64,000 nucleotides of DNA from JAAXGI01 sp965206975 (GCA_965206975.1 OZ242253.1:2976001-3040000); one strand, 5' to 3'; positions 19,986 through 29,378 are shown, numbered from the stretch's first letter. The notes: generated by a model not told the origin, from the sequence alone. Numbers and translations are program-made.

Positions 19986-21489
19986 CTAGCAGCCCGTGGA
20001 AAAAGTCCTTCCTGTAGCCGTTGTATGAGTGAGTTAGATTCCAGGTGAACCGGGGTCTGAGCGAGGGAGGACGGCGATGGCGATAGGCAAGCGGCGCAAG
20101 GGGCGACAGCAGGAGTTATTCGTGGCGGCCAGCGAGATCCGCGCGCTGGGCAACCCCTTCTACCGTGCGCTGAACAGGCTGCTTGAGGAGGAGGGTTTCG
20201 ACGACTTTGCGGAAGAGACGTGCCGGGAGTTCTATGCGGAGAAGCGGGGCCGGCCGGGCATTGCGCCCGGGGTGTATTTCCGGATGCTGATGGTGGGGTA
20301 TCTGGAAGGGATCGGCTCGGAGCGGGGGATTGCGTGGCGGTGTGCGGACTCGATTTCGCTGCGTGAGTTTCTGGGCTGCGGGCTGGCGAACAACCCGCCG
20401 GAGCATTCGAGCCTGTCGAAGACGCGGAAGCGGCTGAGCCTGGAGGCCCACGAGGCGGTGTTCGCCCGGGTGCTGGAGGTGCTGCGGGCGTCGGGTCTTC
20501 TGAGCGGCAAGACGCTGGGCGTGGACGCGACGACGCTGGAGGCGAACGCGGCGATGCGCACGATCGTGCGGCGCGACGACGGGACCGGCTACGAGGAGTG
20601 GCTGGAGGGGGTGGCGCGGGCGTCGGGGATCGAGACGCCGGCGCGGGAAGACCTCGCGAAGCTGGACCGGAAGCGTCCGAAGAAGGGCTCGAACCAGGAG
20701 TGGGCGCATCCGCACGACCCGGAGGCGCGGATCACGAAGATGAAGGACGGCAGGACGCGCCTGGCGCACAAGTTCGAGCAGGCGGTCGACCCGGATATGG
20801 AGACCGGCGCGGTCGTGGCGGCGACGGTTCAGACGATGGACGGCGGAGACACGGCCTCGCTGCCGGTGACGCTGGACGAGGCGGAGCGGCAGCTGGCGGA
20901 GGTGGGCGTGGAGCCGAGGGAAGTGGTGGCCGACAAGGGCTACCACTCGAACCAGACGATGACGGAGCTGAGAGACCGGGGGCAGCGGAGCTACGTGAGC
21001 GAGCCCGACCGCGGCCGCCGGAAGTGGAAGCGGAACCGGGACGCGCAGAAGCCGACCTACGCCAACCGGCGGCGGATCCGCGGCAACCGGGGAAAGCGGC
21101 TGCTGCGCCAGCGCGGCGAGAAGCTGGAGCGGGGGTTCGCACACATGCTGGGGACCGGAGGACTCCGCCGCGTCCACGTCCGTGGGCAGGAGGAGATTCG
21201 AAAACGGATGCTCCTTCAGGCTGCCGCCTTCAACCTCGGGCTCCTGATGCGCAAGCGTTTCGGCTTTGGCACCCCCCGCGGCCTGCAGGGCGCCGCACTC
21301 GCATGCCACGTCAGCACCACCGTCTTACCCATTCTTCGCCGCTTTTGCCGCCAGATCGGCCCGTTCGGCCCAATGGTCGGGTCTTTAGGCTACAAGATCC
21401 GACATCGGCACACACTCACCCCCGCCTCGGCCCTGGTCCCACTCCTTCACCCGACGCTCTGGAAACCCACTTCTTCCACGGGCTGCTAG
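19986..21489 (+). mobile_element. Complete IS1182-like insertion sequence with CTAG target duplication
   Basis: The element proper runs from 19990 to 21485 (1496 bp) between near-perfect terminal inverted repeats: CAGCCCGTGGAAAAAGT on the left, and CAGCCCGTGGAAGAAGT read inward from the right (one mismatch in 17). It is flanked on both sides by CTAG (19986-19989 and 21486-21489), taken as a 4-bp palindromic target-site duplication. It holds one intact transposase gene. It is inserted in the trkA remnant, opposite to the direction of the host genes. Confidence 0.85.
20077..21489 (+). CDS. IS1182-like (DDE) transposase
   Basis: 470-residue transposase of the IS5/IS1182 type. The N-terminal DUF772-like region has PFYRALNRLLEEEGFDDFAE, FYAEKRGRPGIAPGVYFRML and SERGIAWRCADSISLREFLG. 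The catalytic domain follows with LGVDATTLEANAAMR (first Asp) and VVADKGYHSNQTM (second Asp); the Glu is probably in KLERGFAHML. Apparently full-length. Its TAG stop (21487-21489) lies in the right target duplication, outside the inverted repeat. IS family assignment is from memory of the motifs. Confidence 0.85.
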   Translation: MAIGKRRKGRQQELFVAASEIRALGNPFYRALNRLLEEEGFDDFAEETCREFYAEKRGRPGIAPGVYFRMLMVGYLEGIGSERGIAWRCADSISLREFLGCGLANNPPEHSSLSKTRKRLSLEAHEAVFARVLEVLRASGLLSGKTLGVDATTLEANAAMRTIVRRDDGTGYEEWLEGVARASGIETPAREDLAKLDRKRPKKGSNQEWAHPHDPEARITKMKDGRTRLAHKFEQAVDPDMETGAVVAATVQTMDGGDTASLPVTLDEAERQLAEVGVEPREVVADKGYHSNQTMTELRDRGQRSYVSEPDRGRRKWKRNRDAQKPTYANRRRIRGNRGKRLLRQRGEKLERGFAHMLGTGGLRRVHVRGQEEIRKRMLLQAAAFNLGLLMRKRFGFGTPRGLQGAALACHVSTTVLPILRRFCRQIGPFGPMVGSLGYKIRHRHTLTPASALVPLLHPTLWKPTSSTGC

Positions 21490-21875
21490 GCAGAGCGCCT
21501 CTTCGCTCGCCCCGCTGACCGTCACCCTCCGGAGGGGATCGTGGTCCGCCAGTGGTAGGAAGCGAGCGGGCCCCCGTCGTGGGCCGAGGACGAAGATCTG
21601 GTCCCCCGGATCGAGGACGGCCGAGCCTCCCCGAATTTCCGTCTCCCCCTCTCGTACGACGACCGCGACGGAGAAGGCGAGGTTGCCCGAATCGCGGTCC
21701 AGCTCGCTCAAGGGGTGCCCGGGAGGACCTTCATCCCGATGTGCTGGATCTTCCCCTCGGCAAATCGGGCCCGGGCGGGATCACCGTTGACAATCGTGAC
21801 CTCGTGCGACTCCTCCGCGAGCCGGCGGGCCAGATAGAATCTCACGCCGCCGCCCCCCGCGATGAATACGCGCAT
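21490..21875 (-). pseudogene. trkA: trkA remnant, 5' part (potassium uptake, internally deleted and IS-truncated)
   Basis: ATG 21875 overlaps the upstream gene's stop (TGATG). It begins as TrkA does, MRVFIAGGGGVRFYLARRLAEE, but after about 45 residues jumps to a RCK_C domain (MKVLPGTP, then LSELDRDSGNLAFSVAVVVR and LDPGDQIFVLGP), so most of the first NAD-binding domain is missing. Around 21709 one base is lost: the frame hits TGA exactly where PLSEL should continue. The following VTVSGASEEALCLA looks like the start of the second RCK_N domain and is cut by the IS. TrkA would gate K+ uptake through TrkH; this copy cannot. Confidence 0.8.
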
Positions 21876-22579
21876 CAGGCGGTGATCACCCCCCGGCGCT
21901 TGAGGGTCCGGGTTACCGCGTAGAGGAGGAGGAGGGCGCCAAGGAGGGCGAGCCCCCACGCCCGGTGCTCCTGGTAGAGGGGGCTTTCGCGGGCGGCCAG
22001 GTTCTTCATCGCGATCAGTAAGGCTGTGCTCAACCAGAGGTAGGTCGTCGTGTACTCGCGGATGAGGACCCGCTTCCAGTGGAACTCCATCTCGGCGAAG
22101 GTTGTGCTGAGCCCTCGAAGGTGCGGGACCCAGCGGTTCACGTCCCGGGTGTAGCGGAGGTAGGCGGCCCCGAACGTTCCCTCGAGGAAATCCTCCTCCG
22201 CCCGGACGATTGCGTGATACATGAGGAGGAAGAGGGGGACGCCGGCAAGGTGGAAGAGGAGGGAGTTCGCCATCACCCCGAGCCCCACGAGGATGAGGAT
22301 GTTTCCGACGTAGAGCGGGTTTCGTACATGAGCGAAGATCCCCTCGGTGACGAGGTCCTCCGCGTAGACGCGGCCCCGCCTCCCCCCGCGGATGATGTAC
22401 TTGAGCCCGATCGTTCCGACCCGGATCCCCTGCCCCGCGCCTGAGACGAAGAAGCCAACCCACATCAGGGGGATAACCCCGCCATCGAGGAGCGGGGGAG
22501 AGGGGAGGAAGAGGAGGACGTAGAAGAGCGGGAAGAGCTTGTTTCGGTGATGGAACAGGAAGTTCCCGAGGGCGACCAC
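21875..22579 (-). CDS. Isoprenylcysteine carboxyl methyltransferase (ICMT/PEMT)-like membrane protein
   Basis: 234-residue integral membrane protein with about five hydrophobic segments. The conserved methyltransferase region reads EGIFAHVRNPLYVGNILILVGLG, then EEDFLEGTFGAAYLRYTRDVNRWVPHL, the HxRNPxY...EExxLxxxFGxxYxxYxxxVxRxxP pattern of SAM-dependent ICMT/PEMT/NnrU-like enzymes. The substrate in bacteria is generally unknown and cannot be inferred here. GTG start 20 bp after cmoA; its stop overlaps the start of the broken trkA. Confidence 0.8.
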   Translation of the reverse strand: MVALGNFLFHHRNKLFPLFYVLLFLPSPPLLDGGVIPLMWVGFFVSGAGQGIRVGTIGLKYIIRGGRRGRVYAEDLVTEGIFAHVRNPLYVGNILILVGLGVMANSLLFHLAGVPLFLLMYHAIVRAEEDFLEGTFGAAYLRYTRDVNRWVPHLRGLSTTFAEMEFHWKRVLIREYTTTYLWLSTALLIAMKNLAARESPLYQEHRAWGLALLGALLLLYAVTRTLKRRGVITA

Positions 22580-22598
22580 GAGGCTATCCCAGCAGCTC

Positions 22599-23366
22599 CT
22601 ACTTGATGGCGATGATGCCGCTGAAGTTGTACCACCGGAAGAACGTCTCGACCTCCCGGAAGCCCGAATCGCCGAGGAGGCGCGTGTTCTCGTGGAGCGT
22701 ATAGGGAATCAGGACGTTCTCGAGCGCCTCGCGCTTCTGTGCGATCTCCATCTCGCTGTACTTCATCCGGCGCTTATAGTCGTAGTAGTATCGGATGTAT
22801 GCACGGTTGAGCAACGGATCGTCGCAGAGGATCTTCTCGACGAGGAGCAGGCATCCCTCGTCGTTCAGCTGCTCGTGGATCGAGCGGATGAGCCGCTCCC
22901 GGTGGATCGGCCGGATGAACTGGAGCGTGAGGCAGAGGACGACGACGGAGGCGTTTCGGATCGTGACCCCTGCGCCGAGGTTCACACACTCGAGGGCGAC
23001 CTCCCGGGTGACGCCCGCAACCCTCAGCTTCTCCCTGCACATCGCGAGCATCTCCTCGGAGTCGTCGATCCCGACGAAACCGATGCTCGCGGGGAGGGAG
23101 GGATCGAGGCCGATCAGCGTATTCCCCGTCGCGCACCCGAGATCATAGACGTTCGTCCCCGGCTTCGCCCAGTCCCGGGCTAGCTCGGCGAGCATCCGCT
23201 GGATCTCCCCGTAGCAGGGGACGGACCGGTTCACCATGTCGTCGAATACGGAGACGACCTCGTCCCCGAATTCGAAGTCCTCCGCCTCCCGCGGCCGGTT
23301 GAATACCGTGTCCTGGGCGGCGGTCACGGGGCCTGCCCCAGGCGCCTCGGTAGCCGGATCGTTCAC
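22599..23366 (-). CDS. cmoA: Carboxy-S-adenosyl-L-methionine synthase-like methyltransferase
   Basis: 255 residues closely following the CmoA pattern: DTVFNRPRE...FEFGDEVVSVFDDMVNRSVPCYGEIQRM, the SAM-fold motif VYDLGCATGNTL, GIDDSEEMLAMCRE, VVVLCLTLQFI, and YSEMEIAQKREALENVLIPYT. CmoA makes carboxy-SAM from SAM and prephenate for the wobble uridine modification cmo5U34. Its usual partner CmoB is not in the window. GTG start overlaps the stop of the hydrolase upstream (GTGA). The carboxy-SAM activity is inferred from family resemblance only. Confidence 0.8.
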   Translation of the reverse strand: MNDPATEAPGAGPVTAAQDTVFNRPREAEDFEFGDEVVSVFDDMVNRSVPCYGEIQRMLAELARDWAKPGTNVYDLGCATGNTLIGLDPSLPASIGFVGIDDSEEMLAMCREKLRVAGVTREVALECVNLGAGVTIRNASVVVLCLTLQFIRPIHRERLIRSIHEQLNDEGCLLLVEKILCDDPLLNRAYIRYYYDYKRRMKYSEMEIAQKREALENVLIPYTLHENTRLLGDSGFREVETFFRWYNFSGIIAIK

Positions 23367-25690
23367 GGCGCCGGCTGAAGCGTCAGACGATGCGCCTCGT
23401 AGCGCTCGACCGTCTCCCGGGCGAAGGCCAGTGGGAAGTACTCGCCGTTCCCCAGGTTCTCCACGAGGTTCCCGTAGAAGGGGTTCCCCGGCTGCGCGGA
23501 CTGTCCGGGGGAATTGCTCGCGACGGAGCGGTCGGGATCCTGCAGGTCAATGATCCGTCGGAAGTTTGCCCCTGTCGCGTTCACCGTCCCGAAGCCGCCC
23601 GGCCGCTCGACTGTCGGGAGGTCGAAGGCGGCGGCGATCGCGTGGGGGAGCGGGCTCTCGTGGATCCGCCCGTAGCGCCACTCTGACCACTCTTCACCGA
23701 AGTCCGCGGTGAGCCGCGTGACGGCGCCCCCGAGCCCGCGCTCGATCGCCTCCTGCCGTTCGGCGACGGGGAGCTCGTGGTTCTGCGCCGTCTCGTCCGC
23801 CTCCTCGGTCCAGCGCGCGTAGATCCCGGCCGCCGTGCTCCCCCGCTCCATCCTCCCGTCCCACTCCGCGACCAATTGGCGAGCGCGCTCGACCTCCTCG
23901 TCCTCGGAAGTCCAACCGCTGAAGGCGGGGATGTCCCGCTCCGCACGAAGCGAGTAGGTGTCGTGTTGGATCGCCATGTGATCCTCGATCGTGAACTTCT
24001 CCCCCGTCCCGAGGATCTGGTGAAGCCGGGTGACACGGGAGGTCTCGACGCCCTGGGTCGAGTGGTAGAAGACGGGCCGGCCCTCGTAGCCCGGAGGGTG
24101 CACGTTGTTGTTCGCCGTGACGATGTAACCCCGCTCCGGATTGAACTCGCGGGGGAGATCCGAGCGGAAGCCCCTCCACTCGTATTCGCCCGTACCGGGT
24201 ACCGGGAGACGCCCGTTCCACCCGTCCCGGTCCGGAGTGAGCCCGGTCACCTGGAGGGCGATGTTCCCGTCCGCACTCCCGCAGATGAGGCTGTGCGTCG
24301 GGACCATCCAGAACATTGCCCGCTCGAAGAAGTCCGCGCAGCTCTCCGCCTGCGCCATCTTGAAGCTGCCCAGGTAGGCAGCCGTTCCCGGTTCCTGGAC
24401 GACGGAGCGGACGGAGAAGGCGCGGAGATTCTCGAGATCCTCATAGAAGATCGGCCCGTGCCGGCTGAACTTCAGCTGGATCGTCTCGGCTGCCTGCCCC
24501 TTGACCTCGATGACCTCCTCGATCACGCGGAGCGGCTCCCAGCTGTCCTGGTACCGGACGAGCCCGGGATCGTCCGGGTTCAGCTCCTCGACGAATACGT
24601 CCACCATGTCCGTACCCGCGAAGGTGAATCCCCACGCCATCGTCTCGTTGCTCCCGGCGTCCACGCCGACGAAGGGGGGCTCGCCGCCCCCGATGACGTT
24701 CCACCCCGGGGCATTCAGGTGGATGAAGTAGCGGAGCGCCGGCATCTCGATCCTGCGATGCGGATCGTTTGCGAGGATCGGAACGCCGGTGGGGGAGCGC
24801 TCGCCGCTCATGACCCAGTTGTTGCTCCCCTCGGTCGGGATCTCGCGCGAGGACACTTGGGCAACCCGAACGCCCGGGAGGAGCGCACGGTACGGACCGA
24901 GGACCTCGAGGGGGGGGAGGCGGCCGGCTACGAAGGGATCGCTGTCGCCCGCCCGCATCGCATCGAGCATCTCCTCGGTGAAGAGTGTGACGTCGAGTCC
25001 GCTCGGAACGACGAGGTCGTCCCACGGGTCCGGCGCGAAGCGGCGGTTCGCCTCCTCCACCCCGTAGCGGGCAACGTCCATCGCGAGCTGAACCTCGTTG
25101 ATCGCGTGGCCGCGAACGCTCGGCACGGCGAGCGCCGCCCAACGAAGGACGACGGCCTCAGCCGTCCACGGGTCCGGCACGATCCCCGTAAGTGCGAACT
25201 CGATCGGAAGCCGGTCCCGATTTTCCTCGATGTACGCATTCACGCCCTCGGCGTACGCCGTGAAGATCCGCTCGGCGTCCGGGTGGTAGCTCGTCCACTC
25301 GCTCTCGTCGAAGGGTCCCCGGAACATCATCAGGCGGGAGCGCCGGTCGTAGGGGAGCGCCTCGGGCCCGAAGATCTCCGCGAGGCGACCCTCGTGCCAG
25401 CGCCTCCACATCTCCATCTGCCAGAGCCGGTCCTGCGCCATCACGTAGCCTTGCGCGCGGAAGAGATCGTCATCGTTCTCGGCGTAGATGTGCGGAATCC
25501 CCCACTCGTCCCGGATGACCTCGACGGGCTCTCGGAGCCCAGGCAGGGTGAGTTCCCCGTCGAGCTGTGCGAGGGAGCGGGCCGCGAGTTCGTCGAGCGA
25601 TCCCGGCACGTCGGAGGTCGTGGGCGCCGAGCATCCGTTCCCCGCGAGAGCGAGGATCGAGAGAGCCGTGAGAGTCGGTCGGGATTTCAT
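23363..25690 (-). CDS. Penicillin acylase family protein (Ntn hydrolase, S45)
   Basis: 775-residue exported amidase precursor. Signal peptide ends near GNGC (residue 20); the lipobox is imperfect, so lipoprotein status is uncertain. The alpha chain has VIRDEWGIPHIYAENDDDLFRAQGYVMAQDRLWQMEMWRR. Autocleavage would expose Ser289 in TEGSNNWVMSGERSPTG, the catalytic N-terminal nucleophile, followed by LANDPHRRIEMPA. Relatives cleave beta-lactam side chains or acyl-homoserine lactones; substrate unknown here. A GGAGGCGTC precedes the ATG. Overlaps cmoA by 4 bp. Confidence 0.92.
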   Translation of the reverse strand: MKSRPTLTALSILALAGNGCSAPTTSDVPGSLDELAARSLAQLDGELTLPGLREPVEVIRDEWGIPHIYAENDDDLFRAQGYVMAQDRLWQMEMWRRWHEGRLAEIFGPEALPYDRRSRLMMFRGPFDESEWTSYHPDAERIFTAYAEGVNAYIEENRDRLPIEFALTGIVPDPWTAEAVVLRWAALAVPSVRGHAINEVQLAMDVARYGVEEANRRFAPDPWDDLVVPSGLDVTLFTEEMLDAMRAGDSDPFVAGRLPPLEVLGPYRALLPGVRVAQVSSREIPTEGSNNWVMSGERSPTGVPILANDPHRRIEMPALRYFIHLNAPGWNVIGGGEPPFVGVDAGSNETMAWGFTFAGTDMVDVFVEELNPDDPGLVRYQDSWEPLRVIEEVIEVKGQAAETIQLKFSRHGPIFYEDLENLRAFSVRSVVQEPGTAAYLGSFKMAQAESCADFFERAMFWMVPTHSLICGSADGNIALQVTGLTPDRDGWNGRLPVPGTGEYEWRGFRSDLPREFNPERGYIVTANNNVHPPGYEGRPVFYHSTQGVETSRVTRLHQILGTGEKFTIEDHMAIQHDTYSLRAERDIPAFSGWTSEDEEVERARQLVAEWDGRMERGSTAAGIYARWTEEADETAQNHELPVAERQEAIERGLGGAVTRLTADFGEEWSEWRYGRIHESPLPHAIAAAFDLPTVERPGGFGTVNATGANFRRIIDLQDPDRSVASNSPGQSAQPGNPFYGNLVENLGNGEYFPLAFARETVERYEAHRLTLQPAP

Positions 25691-25762
25691 GACGCCTCCG
25701 CATCAAGGAAGAGAAAGATGACTCCTGTCACATTGATTCTACCGGCCGGGACTGTCAATCGA

Positions 25763-27808
25763 CTACCGCGTCCCGAGTGCTCCCCGGGCCCTCGCCCGCC
25801 GCGAGTCCCGGGCGAGGTAGGCGGCCGCGACAGCCGCGCCGAGCGCCCCGATGATGGGCGCCGGGACGAATGCGGTGCCCGCGGCGCCGGCGAGAAGGAG
25901 TCGCCCGCCCCGGCCGAGCGGCGTGAACGCCTGTCCCTCGAGTGCCGCCGCGAAGGCCCAGAGCGCGATCATCGCCATCGCCGCCGTCCCGAAGACCGCC
26001 AGGCCCGGGCCCCCGAGTACGAGCTCCGGGTGTACGACCATGAGGAGGGGAATCAGGTAGAGTCCCTTCGCGTACTTCCACGCGTGTAGCCCCGTTCGCA
26101 TCGGATCCGAGCCCGCGACGCCCGAGGCCGCATATGCGGCGAGGCAGACCGGTGGCGTCACATTCGAGTCCTGCGAGAACCAGAAGACGACCATGTGGGC
26201 AACTAGGACGGGGAGCCCAAACTCATTCGTGAGGACGGGGCCGGCGAGGATGATCAGGACGATGTAGCTCGCCGTCACGGGGAGGCCCATCCCGAGGACG
26301 AGGCTCGCCACGAGGAGGAGGATAAGGGCGATCAGGAGGTTCCCCTGCGAGAAGGAGAGCATCAGTGCGGAGAACTTGAGGCCGAGCCCGGTCAGACCGA
26401 CGACGCCGACGATGATCCCCGCGACCGCGCAGGCGAGGGTCACGGGGAGGGTGTTCCGTCCGGCGAGGACGAAACCGTCGACGAGCCGTGTGACTCCGCC
26501 ATGGAGCCACTCGAGCACGCTCGGGCGGGGGGGTGCGTGCGCGGTATCCGCCGGAGCGGGGCGCGCACTTGCGCGAATGCCCCCCCGGTCCCAGACGGCG
26601 CGCCCGCCCGCGAGCGCTGCGATCGCAAGGCAGGAGAGGAAGCCGACCCGCGCGACCGAGAGATCGAGGAGGAGCGCCCCGAGGAGTACGACGAGGGAGA
26701 GGAGGTAGTGCCACCCCCGCCCCATCGTCACCCCGAAGGCAGGGAGCTCGGCAGCGGGAAGTCCCTTCAGCCCCCTCGCCGCGGCCACCAGATGCACGAA
26801 GGCGAATACCGTTCCGATGTAGAGGAGCGCCGGGATCAGCCCCGCCCTCACGATCTCGAGGTACGGTAGGCCCGTATACTCCGCCATCAGGAAGGCGCCC
26901 GCCCCCATGATCGGTGGCAGGATCTGCCCCCCGGTGCTCGCCGCCGCCTCGATCCCGCCGGACTCCTCCGGACTGTAGCCGACGCGCTTCATAAGGGGGA
27001 TCGTGAATGCCCCGCTCGTGACGACGTTTGCGATGGCGCTCCCCGACACCGAGCCCATCGCCGCGGAGGCGACGACCGCGGCCTTCGCCGGCCCGCCGGA
27101 CTGCCTCCCCGTGAGTGCGTACGCCAGGTCCATGAAGAACTGTCCGGCCCCGGTGACCTCGAGGAGTGCGCCGAAGAGGATGAAGACGAAGACGAACGTC
27201 GCGGCGACCCCGAGCGGGATCCCGTAGATCCCCTCCTGTCCGAGGTACAACTGGCCTACGATGCGCCCCGTGGCGTACCCGCCGTGCCTGAGGATCCCCG
27301 GGAGGAATGGGCCGAGATAGGCGTACGCCACAAAAACGATCGCGATGAACGAGATTGCCCAGCCGAGGACGCGCCGGCTCGCTTCGAGGAGGGTGAGGAC
27401 GGCGGCGACTCCTATGATCGTGTCCGTGAGGGTCGGAACACCGGCGCGACTCACGATCGCATCGAGGTTCATCGTGAGGTAGAGGGCGGTCACGACGGAT
27501 GAGCCGATGAATGCACCGTCGATGGACCACGCCGAGAGGCGGCGGAAGGATCCGGGTGTGCTCCTGCCGGGAGCGGGAAAGAGGATGAAGGCCATCACCT
27601 GGACGAGGGCGAGGTGAAGACCACGTTGATAGAAGAGCCCCACGGGCCGGACCCCAGCCGTGAAGAGCTGGAAGAGTGAGAGGCCGACCGCGAGGAGGAC
27701 GAAGAGCCCCGCGGCGAGCGCGGGAAGGCCTAGCTCACGGCGCTCAGGGCGCGACAAGGAGACGACCCGGCACGTCGTGCCCGCTATCCTGGAAGTACCT
27801 CGTAGCAC
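25763..27808 (-). CDS. TAXI-type TRAP transporter, fused DctQM permease
   Basis: 681-residue inner-membrane permease with about 16 hydrophobic segments: a small DctQ-like N-terminal part, then the DctM domain with GSVSGSAIANVVTSGAFTIPLMKRVGYSPEESGGIEAAAS and GQILPPIMGAGAFLMAEYTG. Works with the solute-binding protein encoded directly upstream, using a sodium or proton gradient. The frame starts at GTG 27808, 65 nt inside the binding-protein gene. A TTG at 27757 would shorten the overlap to 14 nt; the exact start is unsure. Substrate unknown (TAXI systems often take glutamate or 2-oxo acids). Confidence 0.93.
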   Translation of the reverse strand: MLRGTSRIAGTTCRVVSLSRPERRELGLPALAAGLFVLLAVGLSLFQLFTAGVRPVGLFYQRGLHLALVQVMAFILFPAPGRSTPGSFRRLSAWSIDGAFIGSSVVTALYLTMNLDAIVSRAGVPTLTDTIIGVAAVLTLLEASRRVLGWAISFIAIVFVAYAYLGPFLPGILRHGGYATGRIVGQLYLGQEGIYGIPLGVAATFVFVFILFGALLEVTGAGQFFMDLAYALTGRQSGGPAKAAVVASAAMGSVSGSAIANVVTSGAFTIPLMKRVGYSPEESGGIEAAASTGGQILPPIMGAGAFLMAEYTGLPYLEIVRAGLIPALLYIGTVFAFVHLVAAARGLKGLPAAELPAFGVTMGRGWHYLLSLVVLLGALLLDLSVARVGFLSCLAIAALAGGRAVWDRGGIRASARPAPADTAHAPPRPSVLEWLHGGVTRLVDGFVLAGRNTLPVTLACAVAGIIVGVVGLTGLGLKFSALMLSFSQGNLLIALILLLVASLVLGMGLPVTASYIVLIILAGPVLTNEFGLPVLVAHMVVFWFSQDSNVTPPVCLAAYAASGVAGSDPMRTGLHAWKYAKGLYLIPLLMVVHPELVLGGPGLAVFGTAAMAMIALWAFAAALEGQAFTPLGRGGRLLLAGAAGTAFVPAPIIGALGAAVAAAYLARDSRRARARGALGTR

Positions 27809-28733
27809 CGGGGTGAAGCGGGATCGGGGACACTGCGAGCGTGTACTCGGCCGAGATCTGGCTGCCCACGGGGTGCGCCGCCGCGAGCTCGCCCCCCGCC
27901 TCCAGGATCGTGCGGACGAGCGCGTACGCGAGCTCTTCGGGCATATCCGCCCGAACGACCAGAAGGTTCGGGGTGCTTAGCGTCTCCACGTCCTCGCCCA
28001 CGCCCCGGTAGGCGCCGGAGGGTACGATGTCCCGACTCACAGTCGGATCGACTGCGGCCGTCCGGTCGACCTCGGACTCGTCGAGGTCGAGGAGCCGAAT
28101 CTCCCGCACTGTCGCAAGATCCATGACTGAGCTCGTCGGGGGTCCGGCGCTCCAGAAGCCGGCGTCTACCGTCCCGTCCCGGAGCGCATTCGCCGTCTCG
28201 TTGAAGTTGAGGCGCTGCGGGTCGAAGTCATCGTATTCGATCCCGTTCGCCTCGAGGAGCGTTCGGGCCGCAACCTCGGTGCCGCTTCCCGGCGCGCCGA
28301 CGGAGACCCGTCGGCCTACGAGATCCGACAGTGTCGCCACGCCGCTCCCTTCGAGGGTGGCGAGCTGAAGGACATTTGGATAAAGCGCGAGGAGGGCGAG
28401 GACCTCGGCGGGAGCGCGCCCCTCGAAGTCGCCCTCGGCGTCGTAGGCCTCTAGGGCGTTCGTGCCCATCGAGAAGGCGACCTCGACCTGTCCGCTCGTG
28501 AGCAGGCTCAGGTTCTCCACCGAGCCTCCCGTGACCTCCGCCACGGCGATCCGGTCGGGGAGTTCCCTGCTCCAGAGCTCGGCGATCGAGCCTCCGAGGA
28601 GGTAGTAGACGCCGCCCGTTCCGGCCGTGGCGAGTGCCAGGAACTCAGGCCGGTCCCCCGCGCTGCAACCGCCGGAGATCACAGCGCCGAGGAGCGCGAG
28701 CATGCGGACGAACACCCCGCACGGCCCCGGCAT
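27744..28733 (-). CDS. TAXI family TRAP solute-binding protein
   Basis: 329-residue periplasmic binding protein: signal with lipobox-like AVISGGC, then FLALATAGTGGVYYLLGGSIAELWSRELP (the TAXI glycine motif), VENLSLLTSGQVEVAFSMGTNALEAY, GVATLSDLVGRRVSVGAPGSGTEVAARTLLEANGI, and FWSAGPPTSSVMDLA. ATG 28733 is preceded by GGAGGGG; an ATG ten codons later is also possible. Captures the substrate for the fused permease downstream. Confidence 0.92.
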   Translation of the reverse strand: MPGPCGVFVRMLALLGAVISGGCSAGDRPEFLALATAGTGGVYYLLGGSIAELWSRELPDRIAVAEVTGGSVENLSLLTSGQVEVAFSMGTNALEAYDAEGDFEGRAPAEVLALLALYPNVLQLATLEGSGVATLSDLVGRRVSVGAPGSGTEVAARTLLEANGIEYDDFDPQRLNFNETANALRDGTVDAGFWSAGPPTSSVMDLATVREIRLLDLDESEVDRTAAVDPTVSRDIVPSGAYRGVGEDVETLSTPNLLVVRADMPEELAYALVRTILEAGGELAAAHPVGSQISAEYTLAVSPIPLHPGATRYFQDSGHDVPGRLLVAP

Positions 28734-29378
28734 CCCCCTCCGAGGAAGCCGGTGCGCGTCCGCATTCCCGGCGTCGGCGTGTCTGGAATTCATGCTCACC
28801 GCTGTCACGCTCCGGATTGGTGGGATTCGCTCGGCCCGACTCGCGAATCGAGATCGCGACCGGGCCCTGTCCAAGACGCCCCACGCTAGACGCACCGAGG
28901 CCGGGGGGCAAGTTGCCGAGCTCCCGCTGAGGCGACAACGCAACCAGCGGTAGCCCCGGAGACGTCGGAACCCGCACTGGCACTCGTCCCGGCGCAGCCC
29001 GAAGTCCAGTCCGATCATCGATCGAGAGACATGCCGCCCCGCGCTGGCGGATCTGCGGAGCTCGCTGTCGATCCGGATCGCTTCCTCGCGTCCGGGGGCG
29101 ACTGGACGGGTCGCGGTCGTACCGCGGACGTCGTGGTGCTGCCGGTCGAACCCCCGGCTGCCGTCGGTCGCCAGTCGTCGGGAGAGCGTGCTGCGGATCC
29201 CGGGCGGCCGAATTGCCGCGCGCGCGAAGAGCGCGAACTCGTGATTCTGCGGCAGGGCCTCCCGTGAACACGCGCTGGCGCCCGGGAATCTCCGCCTGGG
29301 AGGATCCTCCCCGAAGCGCTTGGGTACCCGAGACTGAGTCTCGATCACCATTCCTCCGACTCGGACCCGGCGACGACC
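28734..29378. other. Divergent intergenic region between TAXI transporter and msrP
   Basis: 645 bp. Frames stay open for long stretches because of the base composition, but no protein family is recognisable in any of them. Presumably it carries the promoters of both flanking units. Confidence 0.4.

Noticed and set aside
27744..27808. 65-bp overlap of TAXI binding protein and permease as a frameshift or fusion
   Set aside because: Both proteins are complete; the overlap only reflects the upstream-most possible permease start (TTG 27757 is a better choice).
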